Part shown: piece by piece, positions 1 to 9,300 of the stretch
Numbering within the stretch: position 1 is the stretch's first letter
Layout: each line of letters starts with the position of its first letter
DNA from: Fodinibacter sp038330415
Lineage (GTDB): Bacteria > Actinomycetota > Actinomycetes > Actinomycetales > Dermatophilaceae
Length of the DNA stretch: 28,939 nt
Reading direction: 5' to 3'
Assembly: GCA_038330415.1 (NCBI GenBank)
Contig: JBBQNZ010000036.1
Span: 1-28,939, forward strand
Made by a program: the position numbers and the translations under genes
Notes under the pieces: model-generated
Databases searched by the model: none
Seen by the model: only the letters and a program-made list of their open reading frames with translations
What the model was told of the DNA's origin: nothing

Positions 1-427
1 AGCCGGCGCCCACGCCGGCCTCGTACAGGTAGGTCCCGGGGCGCGACGCCGTGAAGGTGTACGTGTGGGACCCGCCGGCTGCGACAGCCGTGGTGTCGGG
101 AACCATCGCCTGGCCACCGACGTAGAGCGACGTCGCCTCGCCGGTGAGCCCGTTGTGCAGGGTGACCGTGACATCGGACCCCTGCGCGACGCGCAGGGTC
201 GGCCCACCGGGGGCGGTGACCGTGCACGGGGTCGACGTGCAGTACCCGAGCACCGGCATGCCGGCACCCAGGTTTCCCGGCAGGTCGGTCGTGCCGTTCT
301 CGGCATACAGGTCGATCCCCACCGGGGCCGCGCTGGCCGACCCGGCTGGACCCACGAGGATCCCGAGGACCGCCAGACCGCTTCCGGCTGCGATGCTGAG
401 GGCTGCTCTCCGCAGTGCTGTACTCAT
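1..427 (-). CDS. Multicopper-oxidase-like cupredoxin protein, N-terminal part (runs off left edge)
   Basis: The first 142 residues of a secreted protein are visible; the rest lies beyond the window. The start ATG at 427-425 is preceded by a GAGGGG ribosome site about 8 nt upstream. Residues 1-35 form a signal peptide with an AR-rich start, a hydrophobic core and an A-S-A-A end. The rest is one cupredoxin fold, with the DVTVTLHN strand near residue 90 and the closing GTYLYEAG motif. That motif matches the same site in the 444-1787 protein, where a Glu replaces the His of the usual YHCH copper site, so this domain carries no visible copper ligands. It is the last visible gene of the minus-strand operon, 16 nt after the preceding stop. 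A second domain with ligands may lie outside the window. The family call is by similarity to its neighbour. Confidence 0.8.
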   Translation of the reverse strand, partial: MSTALRRAALSIAAGSGLAVLGILVGPAGSASAAPVGIDLYAENGTTDLPGNLGAGMPVLGYCTSTPCTVTAPGGPTLRVAQGSDVTVTLHNGLTGEATSLYVGGQAMVPDTTAVAAGGSHTYTFTASRPGTYLYEAGVGAG

Positions 428-443
428 CGTCGTCGCCCCTCTC

Positions 444-1787
444 TCATCCACAGGTGTTCGGGGTAGGCGGCTCGATACGCATGTACGTGATCGGCCCGGT
501 CATCGTGACGCCCCACGAGGTGATCTGGTACAGGGCGTGGTTGTGCGAGATGATGTAGTACTCACCGCACTGGTTGAGGGTCTGCACCCCTGGTGGAAGC
601 GCCTGGGTCGACCCGAGGTACGGGCTCCCGCTGTAGAACGTCCCGACCACCTGGTTGGCCAGGCTGGGCACGGTCACCGTCACGGGGTTCGCGGGGCTGT
701 AGTTCTCCGCGTCGTACCACTTGAACAGCACGTCCCAGGTCTGGCCGGGGCCGATGTTGATGGCGAACTTCTCCATGGACATGTCCGCGGTCCCGTTCTT
801 CAGCTCGTGCCCGTCCCGACCGATGACGAGGCCGTTGTTGCCGTGCGGGTGGAAGGGGTAGTCCTCGCTGCCGACACTGAGGTAGCGCGCCATCCCGTTC
901 AGCGGGTGCTTCACCGGGTCGTACGGCTGCACGGTCGCGAGCGAGCCGTAGGGCTGGTTCGGCAACCACGAGGCGCCGTTGTCGGCGATGCTGTCGGGGT
1001 AGCCGCGGCCGTTGATCAGCCAGTAGCGGGCCTTGTACTTCGTGATGTTGAAGGTCTTGCCGCGCTCGACGGCCTGGTGCTGGTAGGGGTCGATCTCCGA
1101 CAGGAGCACCATGAACTCCTCGGTCATGTCGAAGGCGCTGTCGGCCGAGTCGTACGCCTGGTTGTCATGCGCCGCACCGGCGCCGTCGACCGGCCGCACG
1201 ATGAGGGCCCCGAACAGGCCCATCCGCACCTGGGTCTCCGGGTCGGTCCCTGCCTCGTAGAGGTAGGTGCCGGCGCGGTTGGCCGTGAAGGTGTAGGTGA
1301 CGGTGGGCTGGGTCGTGGGGGTCGCCGCCGCCGCACCGGGAGCGAGGCTGGTCATCATCCCCGACGGAGTGTCCACCTGGGGCTGCGACGGCACGCCGTC
1401 GGCCCGCACGTCGTCCTGGCCGGGGAAGACCATGGAGGTCGCCACCTTGAGGGTGTTGTGCAGGATGACGGTGACGACGTCACCCTCGTGCACGCACAGC
1501 ACCGGTCCGGGGTGCTGGAACGGGTCGAAGCCGTTGGAGTAGCCGTACATGAACGCGGTGTTGCCGTCGGGCAGGTCGATGTAGCCGGTGCGCGTCGTCA
1601 GGTCGAAGACGGGCTGCTTCGCGGCCGGCCCGCCGCTCGTGCAGACGATGCCGTTGCGCGGCGGGTCGGCGGCCGCGGCCGGGGCGACCTGGGTCGCGAG
1701 TGCGGCCCCGAGGGCGAGGATCCCGCCCGTGGCGAGCGCGAGCCCGCGCCGCAGGATGCGGCGGCTCGAGCGACGTGAGGTGGTCAT
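444..1787 (-). CDS. Two-domain multicopper oxidase-like protein, copper ligands only in domain 2
   Basis: A secreted 447-residue protein with an RR-containing signal peptide ending near APAAAA (residues 35-40). It has two cupredoxin domains, about 60-200 and 225-440. Domain 1 has lost the usual ligands: where a copper domain has YHCH it reads YLYEAG (175-180), although the RMGLFGALIV strand after it is conserved. Domain 2 keeps an HPHG motif (H313, H315) and an ISHNHALYQITSWG motif (H415, H417), which resemble type 2/3 copper ligands of the last domain of large MCOs. No classical HCHxxxHxxxxM type 1 site is present. Alone it should therefore be an incomplete oxidase. Its ATG overlaps the stop of the upstream MCO gene by 4 nt (ATGA), so the two are probably translated in fixed ratio. 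It may instead be a structural or metal-binding subunit. Confidence 0.87.
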   Translation of the reverse strand: MTTSRRSSRRILRRGLALATGGILALGAALATQVAPAAAADPPRNGIVCTSGGPAAKQPVFDLTTRTGYIDLPDGNTAFMYGYSNGFDPFQHPGPVLCVHEGDVVTVILHNTLKVATSMVFPGQDDVRADGVPSQPQVDTPSGMMTSLAPGAAAATPTTQPTVTYTFTANRAGTYLYEAGTDPETQVRMGLFGALIVRPVDGAGAAHDNQAYDSADSAFDMTEEFMVLLSEIDPYQHQAVERGKTFNITKYKARYWLINGRGYPDSIADNGASWLPNQPYGSLATVQPYDPVKHPLNGMARYLSVGSEDYPFHPHGNNGLVIGRDGHELKNGTADMSMEKFAINIGPGQTWDVLFKWYDAENYSPANPVTVTVPSLANQVVGTFYSGSPYLGSTQALPPGVQTLNQCGEYYIISHNHALYQITSWGVTMTGPITYMRIEPPTPNTCG

Positions 1788-3244
1788 GCCGACACCCCTC
1801 CCAGGTCGTTGGGGAACGCCTGCGGGTCGACACCGCTCGCGTAGACGTGGATCTCGGTGGTCTGGCCACCGAAGCCGTCCGGTGCGAGGTTGTTCGACCG
1901 CAGCAGCGAGCGGTTGTACAGGTAGTAGGTGTCGTGCCCCGCGCCGGTCTTCGGTGGAGCGGTGAACACCACGTCGTAGCTCTCGCCCGGGCCGATGTTC
2001 AGCGTGTCGGTCTCGTACGAGGTGTCCGTGCCGCCACGTCCGCGCATGGGGGTGGCGTCTCGTCCCACCACCCGCATCCGGATGCCGGTCATCGTCATCG
2101 CAGACTCGCGGAAGCCGAGGTTGGAGAACCGCATCGCGACCCGCTCCCCTGCGTTGCACGTCACCAGCGAGGACTGCGGCTGGTACTGCAGCTCGGGGTG
2201 CCCGGTGGGGGGGATGAGGTCGCCGTCCGCGTCGAAGGTCACTCCGGACTGGTGGTGGAAGGCGTCCACCGAGGGCCCGTTGGGGGCGACGGTGTCGGGG
2301 TATACCCGCCCGTTGAGGAGGGCGAAGTCGGCGCGGTAGTCGCTCCACTCGGGCAGCTGGATGTGCGCATCGGCCCAGTGCGCCTCGGCCCAGACCTCGG
2401 ACAGGAACATGGCGAACTCCCGGTCGTACGCCGTCGACCCCGGGCCGTATGCGGCGACACCGTCGTTGTACAGGTACCCCATCGGCGTCCCCGTGGGGAC
2501 GCTGGCTCCTGGCGCGTAGGCCACGCGAGCCTTGACGGCCGGCCCGACTCCCTTGTTCTGCAACGGGCGGACGAAGACGAGACCGGTCATGCCCATGTGC
2601 ACGTGCTCGACGTCCTCGACGTGGCAGTGGTACATGTACGTCCCGGCCTCGCGCGGCCGGTACGCGTAGGTGAACTCGCTTCCGGCCCGCACCGAGATCG
2701 ACCCTGTGGGCTCGCCGTCGAAGAACGGGATGACGTTGCGGAAGCCGTGCCAGTGCAGGGTGTGCGCGTCGAAGAGGTCCGGGCGCAGGGCCAGGCCGAG
2801 GTTGGTCAGCTGAACGCGGAACTCGTTGGCGGTGTTTCCGTCGTACTGGTCGACCCAGAACAGCGGTGCCGAGTGCTGGGCCTTGTTCTTCTGGCCGAGC
2901 CGTTGCGCGTCAGTCATGCCCGTCACGTTGCGGAACCCGAAGATGTAGGTCGTCAGGCCCGGGGGGGCGAGGTTGTCCGGGTGGAACGGCGCTATGGCCG
3001 GGGTCGGCGGCAGGTGGATCCACCCGTCGGTGCCCCCTAGGTAGAGGTTCGGGGGGGCACCGGCCGCGGCCGCCACCTGCTCGGGGTACAGCACCCGGCC
3101 GGCCCAGGTGCCCGTGCCGGCAACCATGGCGGCACTGCCGGCGAGCCCGAGCAACCGGCGCCGGTTGAGCCGCGCCGCCGCAAGCCGCGATGCCGCGCCC
3201 GTGGGTGTGCCCTGGACCTGCCCTGCCTCGTCTGCGTGTGTCAT
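1784..3244 (-). CDS. Two-domain multicopper oxidase, Tat-exported, copper ligands only in domain 1
   Basis: A 486-residue protein. The chosen ATG (3244-3242) has an AGGGAA ribosome site upstream and leaves the Tat signal NRRRLLGLAG (27-36) near the N-terminus; longer starts add only low-complexity residues. Export through Tat is usual for enzymes that fold with copper in the cytoplasm. Domain 1 (about 60-235) carries HTLHWHG (H161, H164, H166) and HCHVEDVEHVHMGM (H206, C207, H208, H214, M219), a type 1 site plus half of a type 2/3 site. Domain 2 (about 250-475) aligns with domain 2 of the downstream protein around LLNGRVYPDTVAPNG, but its HPHG position reads MTMTG, so its ligands are gone. 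The ligand pattern is the mirror image of the 444-1787 protein. It lies 62 nt after the giant secreted protein gene in the same operon. Confidence 0.9.
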   Translation of the reverse strand: MTHADEAGQVQGTPTGAASRLAAARLNRRRLLGLAGSAAMVAGTGTWAGRVLYPEQVAAAAGAPPNLYLGGTDGWIHLPPTPAIAPFHPDNLAPPGLTTYIFGFRNVTGMTDAQRLGQKNKAQHSAPLFWVDQYDGNTANEFRVQLTNLGLALRPDLFDAHTLHWHGFRNVIPFFDGEPTGSISVRAGSEFTYAYRPREAGTYMYHCHVEDVEHVHMGMTGLVFVRPLQNKGVGPAVKARVAYAPGASVPTGTPMGYLYNDGVAAYGPGSTAYDREFAMFLSEVWAEAHWADAHIQLPEWSDYRADFALLNGRVYPDTVAPNGPSVDAFHHQSGVTFDADGDLIPPTGHPELQYQPQSSLVTCNAGERVAMRFSNLGFRESAMTMTGIRMRVVGRDATPMRGRGGTDTSYETDTLNIGPGESYDVVFTAPPKTGAGHDTYYLYNRSLLRSNNLAPDGFGGQTTEIHVYASGVDPQAFPNDLGGVSA

Positions 3245-3306
3245 GGCGTTCCCTGCGTCGAAGGTGCGGATGGGTCGGCGTGACGTGCCGTCTCCGGTCC
3301 GGCGGC

Positions 3307-6300
3307 TCACGGCGTCGGTCCTGCGGTCAGCCCCGGCAGCGAGAAGGCGTCGATGTTGTGGCTCACGGTCGTCAGGCCGTGCGCCGTGCCGTTGAACCAC
3401 GTCGTCCACCTGTCCCGCCCGCCGGTCAGGTCGACGGCCACGATGTCCTCGTCCTGGACGGAGCCGAAGCCGCGCAGCGACGTGTTGGTGCTGAACGACA
3501 GGTAGTAGTGCGTGGCGTCGAACCGCACCGCACCGTCGACCCGTGCCTTGGCCGGGATGCCGTGTGCCGAGGCGTCGAACACCCGGGCGTAGGCCGTGCC
3601 GTTCCAGCTGTAGAGGTCGGCGTCGTCCGGCGTTCCGTTGAGTCCCGGTGGGTTGGCCGACCCGAAGGTGGCGAAGTACAGGACGCCGCTGCGCACACTG
3701 ATGGCGTTGACGTCGAGCGCGTTGGTCGTCAGGCCGTGGGCCGTGCCGTCGAAGTACACCGACCAGGCGGTGCCGTTCCAGTACACGACGTCCTCGTCCT
3801 GCACGGTCAGTGCGGGGCCACCCGACGGTGTCAGCGTCGTGTTGTCGGCGAAGGAGAGGTAGAAGTGCGTCGCGTCGACCATGGCCAGCCCGTCGACGTT
3901 GGCGCCGGTCGGCACGCCGAGTGCTGCGCCGGTCACATCGACCGTGCGGTCGTACCCGGGGCTGTTCCAGCGGTACACGTCCGCGTCGTCGGCCGTCCCC
4001 GTCACTCCCGGAACCGTGGCGTTGCCGGCGGTCGAGAAGTAGAAGGCGGAGTTAGGGGCCGGGTACGGGCTCGGCGGCGGAGTCGGCGGCGGAGTCGCCG
4101 TCTGGACGACCTCGTCGGAGCCCGCGTCGATGGCCGGGCCGGACGGTCGGGCGTCACCGTCGATGTCCGTTGTCGGGGCATCTACGTTGGCCCGGCTCAC
4201 CGCACCGATGTCGCAGGCCGGCGAGGAGGCCCCACCGGAGCAGGCCTGGAGGTGGTAGTCACCCATCAGGTCCGGCGGGACCTCCCCGGCGGCGGTCGGG
4301 GTGACGAGCGTGGCGTCGACGAAGGCCGGGTTCTGCCGCCAGGTCGCGAAGGCGACGGAGGGTGACCACGTCTCGACGATCTTGGGGTCGGTGGTCGTGT
4401 TCGCCCCGCCCGGGGTGAAGGCGTGCTGCCCGGGGTCCTGTTGGATCACCGAGTTCGCCGGCGCCAGCACGCCGGTGCCGTCGGCCACGCCGACGTCCCA
4501 CAGGTCGACCGCGCTCGAGTCGCCGTCCAGGCCGATGCCGGTCACGGTGGTGCCGGCCCGGGCGCCGGCCCGGTTGTTCCACAGCACGTTGTTGAACAGC
4601 ACCGGCTTGCTGAACGCCGGCGAGCCGGCGGGCAGCGTGGCCTGCAGCTGCTGGCTGTTCTCGGAGGTGGAGACGCCCGCGGGTGCCGCGAGCCCGTTGG
4701 ACGTCACGGCGGTGGCCGTCGTGAGGTTGTCCATGATCGTGTTGTTGACGATCTGCACGTTCGGCGCGTCGTTGATGCCGATGCCGCCGCCCTCGTGGGT
4801 CGAGATGTTCCCGGCGATGACGTTGTTGTACACCTTCATCGGGAAGTTCCCGGCCTGCAGGAAGCGGATGCCGCCGCCGTCGTCGTTGGCGAGGTTGCCC
4901 TGGATGTGGTTCGCGTAGATGTCCACCGCGCCGGAGCCCTGTGAGAGCACGTCCGGGTCGGCCGGGAGCGCGCCGGCGATCATGATGCCGCCGCCCTCGT
5001 CGTTGGAGTTGTTCAGGGTGATCCGGTTGTCGTGGATCTTCCCGTTCGGGCTGAGGCCGTAGACGCTGACGCCGGCGCCGTACTCGAGCGAGAAGTTGCC
5101 GCAGACGTCGTTGCCCGACACCTCGTAGCCGTCCGCACCCGCGAAGAGCCCGACGGCGCCCGCGAGGTTGGTGCCGGCGTTCTGCACGATCCGGTTGTTG
5201 ACGATCCGAGCACCCGGGTTGTGCTGGCCGCTGTTCGGGGCCGGGATGTCCGGCGTGCCGATACGGATCGTGCCGTAGGAGCCGCCGTTGTTCTCGACGA
5301 CGTTGTTCGAGACCTGCAGCTTGGCCACGTAGGCGTGGGCGTACACCGCGCCGCCCTGGGTGCTGATGTTCGGCGGCAGGTTGGTGAGCTGACCGGTCAG
5401 GTCGTTGATGTTGCCCGGCACGCCCTGCTGGTCGCCACCACGGATGTCGAACCCGTCGATGAGGGGGGTGAAGGCGCTCGAGCTGTTGCTGAACCGGCCG
5501 GTGGTGTCGGCGAACAGGGAGATGACGGCGCCGTCACTGACCGGCGCGCCGCCCACCCAGGCGGCCGCGTCGACGCGGGTGAACCAGTCGGTGGCCATGC
5601 CGCTGTCACCGGCGAAGCCGGCACCGTCGATGACGGATCCTTGCACGTAGGGGCTGTTGTTGTTCGACCCCTGGAAGCCCCCGGCGCCCACGCCCTGGAG
5701 CTTGACCGGCCGGGTGACCACGAGGTTCTCGTAGTACGCGCCGCGCGGGTTGTCGGCGGTGGCCGTGCCGGGGTACACCACGACGAGGTCGCTACCGGTG
5801 ACGGTCGACCCAGTGGGGCTCCGGTCGTTCCCGGCGTCGTCCAGCGCGTTCTGGATCGCGTGCCGCACCCCGGCGGTACCCGACTCGCTACCGCTGGAGT
5901 CCGGGTTGTACCGGGTGGTGTTCGTCACCGATCCGTTCGACCTGATGAGCCGGGAGTGTCCAGGACCCACCTCGTACACGTTCGGGTTGTAGGCGCTGCT
6001 GCCGCTGCCACCCAGCACGTGGAAGGTCATTCCGTTGACGGCCTTCTTCCCGTTGTCGGCGGTGATGCCCAGCTGGTACGGGCCGCTTGCGAACCCGCTG
6101 CCGCCCGGGCCCGCGGTTACGGCCGGGATCGTGACGACGATCTGGGTGTCGCTCCAGGTGACGATCGCCGACGATGGGAGCGCCGTGGCCCCCAGGCTCA
6201 CCGAGCCGGTACCGCGGGTGTCGCCGAAGCCGTAGCCGGTGATCGTGATGCGCCGGGCCGTCCCCGTCTCGGACCGGAGGAACGGCTTGTCCACGGTGAA

Positions 6301-9300
6301 CAGCTGTGGTGCCGCCTCGTTGACGAGGCACTGCACGGTGGTCGGGCTGGTGCCCGGGATGCCGATGCTGACGCCGACCTGGGTGGGTGCGAGGTCGGTC
6401 GGGATCGTGACACCCGGCATCGCCTCGAACTCGGTCGCGATGGTGCGGAACCTCGGGTTGTAGTTCTGGTTGAGGTGTCCGGGCGCGCCGGGGTCGTTGC
6501 CGACGAACCGGTAGAGGTTCGTGCAGACGCCGGACGGCGTCGGGCAGCTGATGTGGTCGGTCGAGGGCATCAGCACGTCGTAGTAGCCGTTGAAGTCGGA
6601 CTCGGCGGTGTGCACGAGACGACCGGTGTAGTCGTAGATGCCGACCGGGGCGTAGGGCACGCCGGCCTTGTCGCCGAGCAGCGTGGTCCGCTTGTCGACC
6701 GAGAAGTTGAGGTCGTCGACGATGAGCCCGCGCAGCCTCGACGGCACCGGGACGTCGGTGAAGACGTGGAACATCGGCACGATCGACTTGCCGTTGTTGA
6801 GGTCGACGAGCTTGGTGTCGCAGCGGGCCTTGGCGGTGCCCTCGTAAGGCGAGCCCCCGATGTCGAGGATCGGTGCGTTGTCCACCGGAGTGGACGCGGG
6901 CACGGTGACACCGTTGCCGAGGGGCTGGGCCGGGTACCCGTCCGTGCCGTCACCGAGGACGTCGACGGTGTGCAGCGCGCCGGCGCACGACGGCGGCGGC
7001 ACCTGCGGGACGACGCTGTCACCACGCGCGATGTTGATGTCCTCCTCGCTGGTCACCGAGTACTCCGGGTTCCCCGACGCGTCGTCCGGGATGTCGATCG
7101 AGACCAGGTAGCTGTCGGCGGCGATCGGCGTGAAGGGGACGTCGACCGGGTTGTTCGGGTCGGTCAGGTCCTGGCAGGTGGGGTTCGCCGGGTCGCTGTC
7201 GTCCAGCATCCCGGGAGCCAGGCACACGTCGCCGAAGCCGTAGTTGCCGTCGACGGTCGCGCCGAAGTTGGCGTCTGGCGTCCCCTGGTCGGTGGGGTAC
7301 GGCCCGAACTGCACACCGTTGACGAGCGCGGCGATGCACTCGCCGTCGGCCGACTGGTTCGGCGAGAGCACGTCCTCGCCGGCGGGGTGGGCGATCGGGT
7401 TGCCGTCCACGTCGCGCGCCGTGCACCCGCTTGGTGGGCTCCAGTGCTCGGAGAGGTAGGAGTTGAGCAGCGTGCCCTTCTTCAGCGCACCGTCGGTGTC
7501 GACCACGAACCGGTCGGTGGCGTCACATGGCGTGCCGGCGGTTCCAGGGCACTCGATCGGCGCGTACAGCCGCACCGGGATGTTCGGGACGCCGGGCTGC
7601 CAGTCCTCGGTCGCCGCGTACTGCGGGTCGAGCTCGTTGCGGGTCGTGTCGTAGGAGACCGAGCCGACGATGCCGCCGTTCTCACCCGCGCTCGCGACGT
7701 ACTTCTGCACGCCCCAGTCCAGCGTTCCGGACAGGCCGATGATGGGCATCGTGCTCACGTCGACGCCGGCACCGAGCACCGTGGTGGCGGTGGGCTGGTT
7801 GTCGGCCTGGTAGGTGACGCCCGTCGTGTAGAAGTTGTCGGAGTACGCCTCCATGACGACCCACTCGGACAGGGGGTAGGCGCTCTCGAAGGTGTAGAAG
7901 CCGTTGCTGTCGGTGCCCACGGCGTTCGAGCCGCGGTCCATCAGCGAGTTGTCCTTCTTGCGCATGGTCAGCGGGAACTGGGCGACGCCCTGCTCACCCG
8001 GGTCGCGCTTGCCGTTCTTGTTCGCGTCGAGGAAGACGTGCCCCGACAGCTCGGTCCACCAGCCGGTCACCGGGAGTTGCTTGAGGTCGACGGCCTCACC
8101 GTTGGAGACGGTGACGTTGACGAGCTGGAGGATGTAGTTCTGCGGCTCGTCCCACCAGGTGAGCTGGTAGTTCCCGTCGGGGACGTTCGGGATGGTGAAC
8201 TTGCCGTTGGCGTCGCCGCGGCCGACCCAGACGGCCTGGTCGCCGTTGCCCAGGTCGTCGAGCGAGAGGATCGGGTCCTCGATCGGCTTGTAGAGCTTGG
8301 CCCCGGTCATCCCCATGAGGTAGTTGAAGCTGCCCCCCACGGGCGGGTAGTACTGCTTGACCGCCACGACAGTGCCGGTGATCGAGCCCGACCCCCCGCT
8401 CACGTTGTTCTTCGGCTTGACGAAGCCGAACTGCGGGGTGGGCACCGGCTCGGAGCCGACGGTGGCCTCGGTGTCGTACCCGGTCGAGTTCTCCATCAGC
8501 CAGGTGTCGAAGTCGTGGTTGCCCTCGAGGGTCGTGGTCTGCAGGTAGCCGCTGCCGTCCGGGGGCGTGACGGTCGTCGTGTAGCGGTTCGTCCCGAGGT
8601 GCGGGATGGTCAGCATGCCGGTGGCGTCACTGAAGCACTTGCCACCGATTGTGCTGATCGTCTTCGGGGTGCCGTCTGCGTTGCGGTAGGTGGCGGTCCA
8701 CGGGATGACGTGGGTGTCCGGGTTCTCGCCGGCGTAGACCGTGCACAGCGGGTTGCCGTAGACGTCGGTGGTCACCTCGCCGAGCGTGTCGTTGATGTGG
8801 CCCTGGAAGCCGGCCAGACCGGGTTCGCCGTTGTCGATGGCACCGTTGGTCGAGGCCTCGTCGAGGAAGACCTGGGCGCGCAGGGTCGAGTCGGGCAGCG
8901 GGTTCGGCTGCATGCCGACCTCGACCAGCCCCTTGCCACCCACCGAGGCGTCCTCGTCGAGCGGCACAGTGAAGTGCGTGCCGTCGATCTTGTAGTTGTC
9001 GGCCAGGACGGTGATCAGGTAGTCGCCGTCGGGCAGGTTGAGGGAGGTGGCGCCGTTCGCGAAGTCGGCGCCCGTGCCCTGCCGGTAGATCGGGGCAGCG
9101 CCCGGGTCCTGCAGGATCGAGGGCCACGAGCAGTCGGCCGGGTAGCCGCTGTCCTCGGCCGAGCACCCCGAGCCGGGCTTCGGCCCGCCGTAGGGGGCCG
9201 ACTTGCCGGAGTTGTCGACGCTGATCAGGTAGCGGTAGTCCGTGACTGCGGAACCCTTGGTGACCGTCGTATACCCGGACGCAGCGGGGAAGTGCGTCTC

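Noticed and set aside
444..3244. Naming the MCO genes mnxG, mofA or mcoA
   Set aside because: The ligand motifs and operon fit an MCO, but sequence alone does not show Mn oxidation and the chains are split. No symbol is justified.
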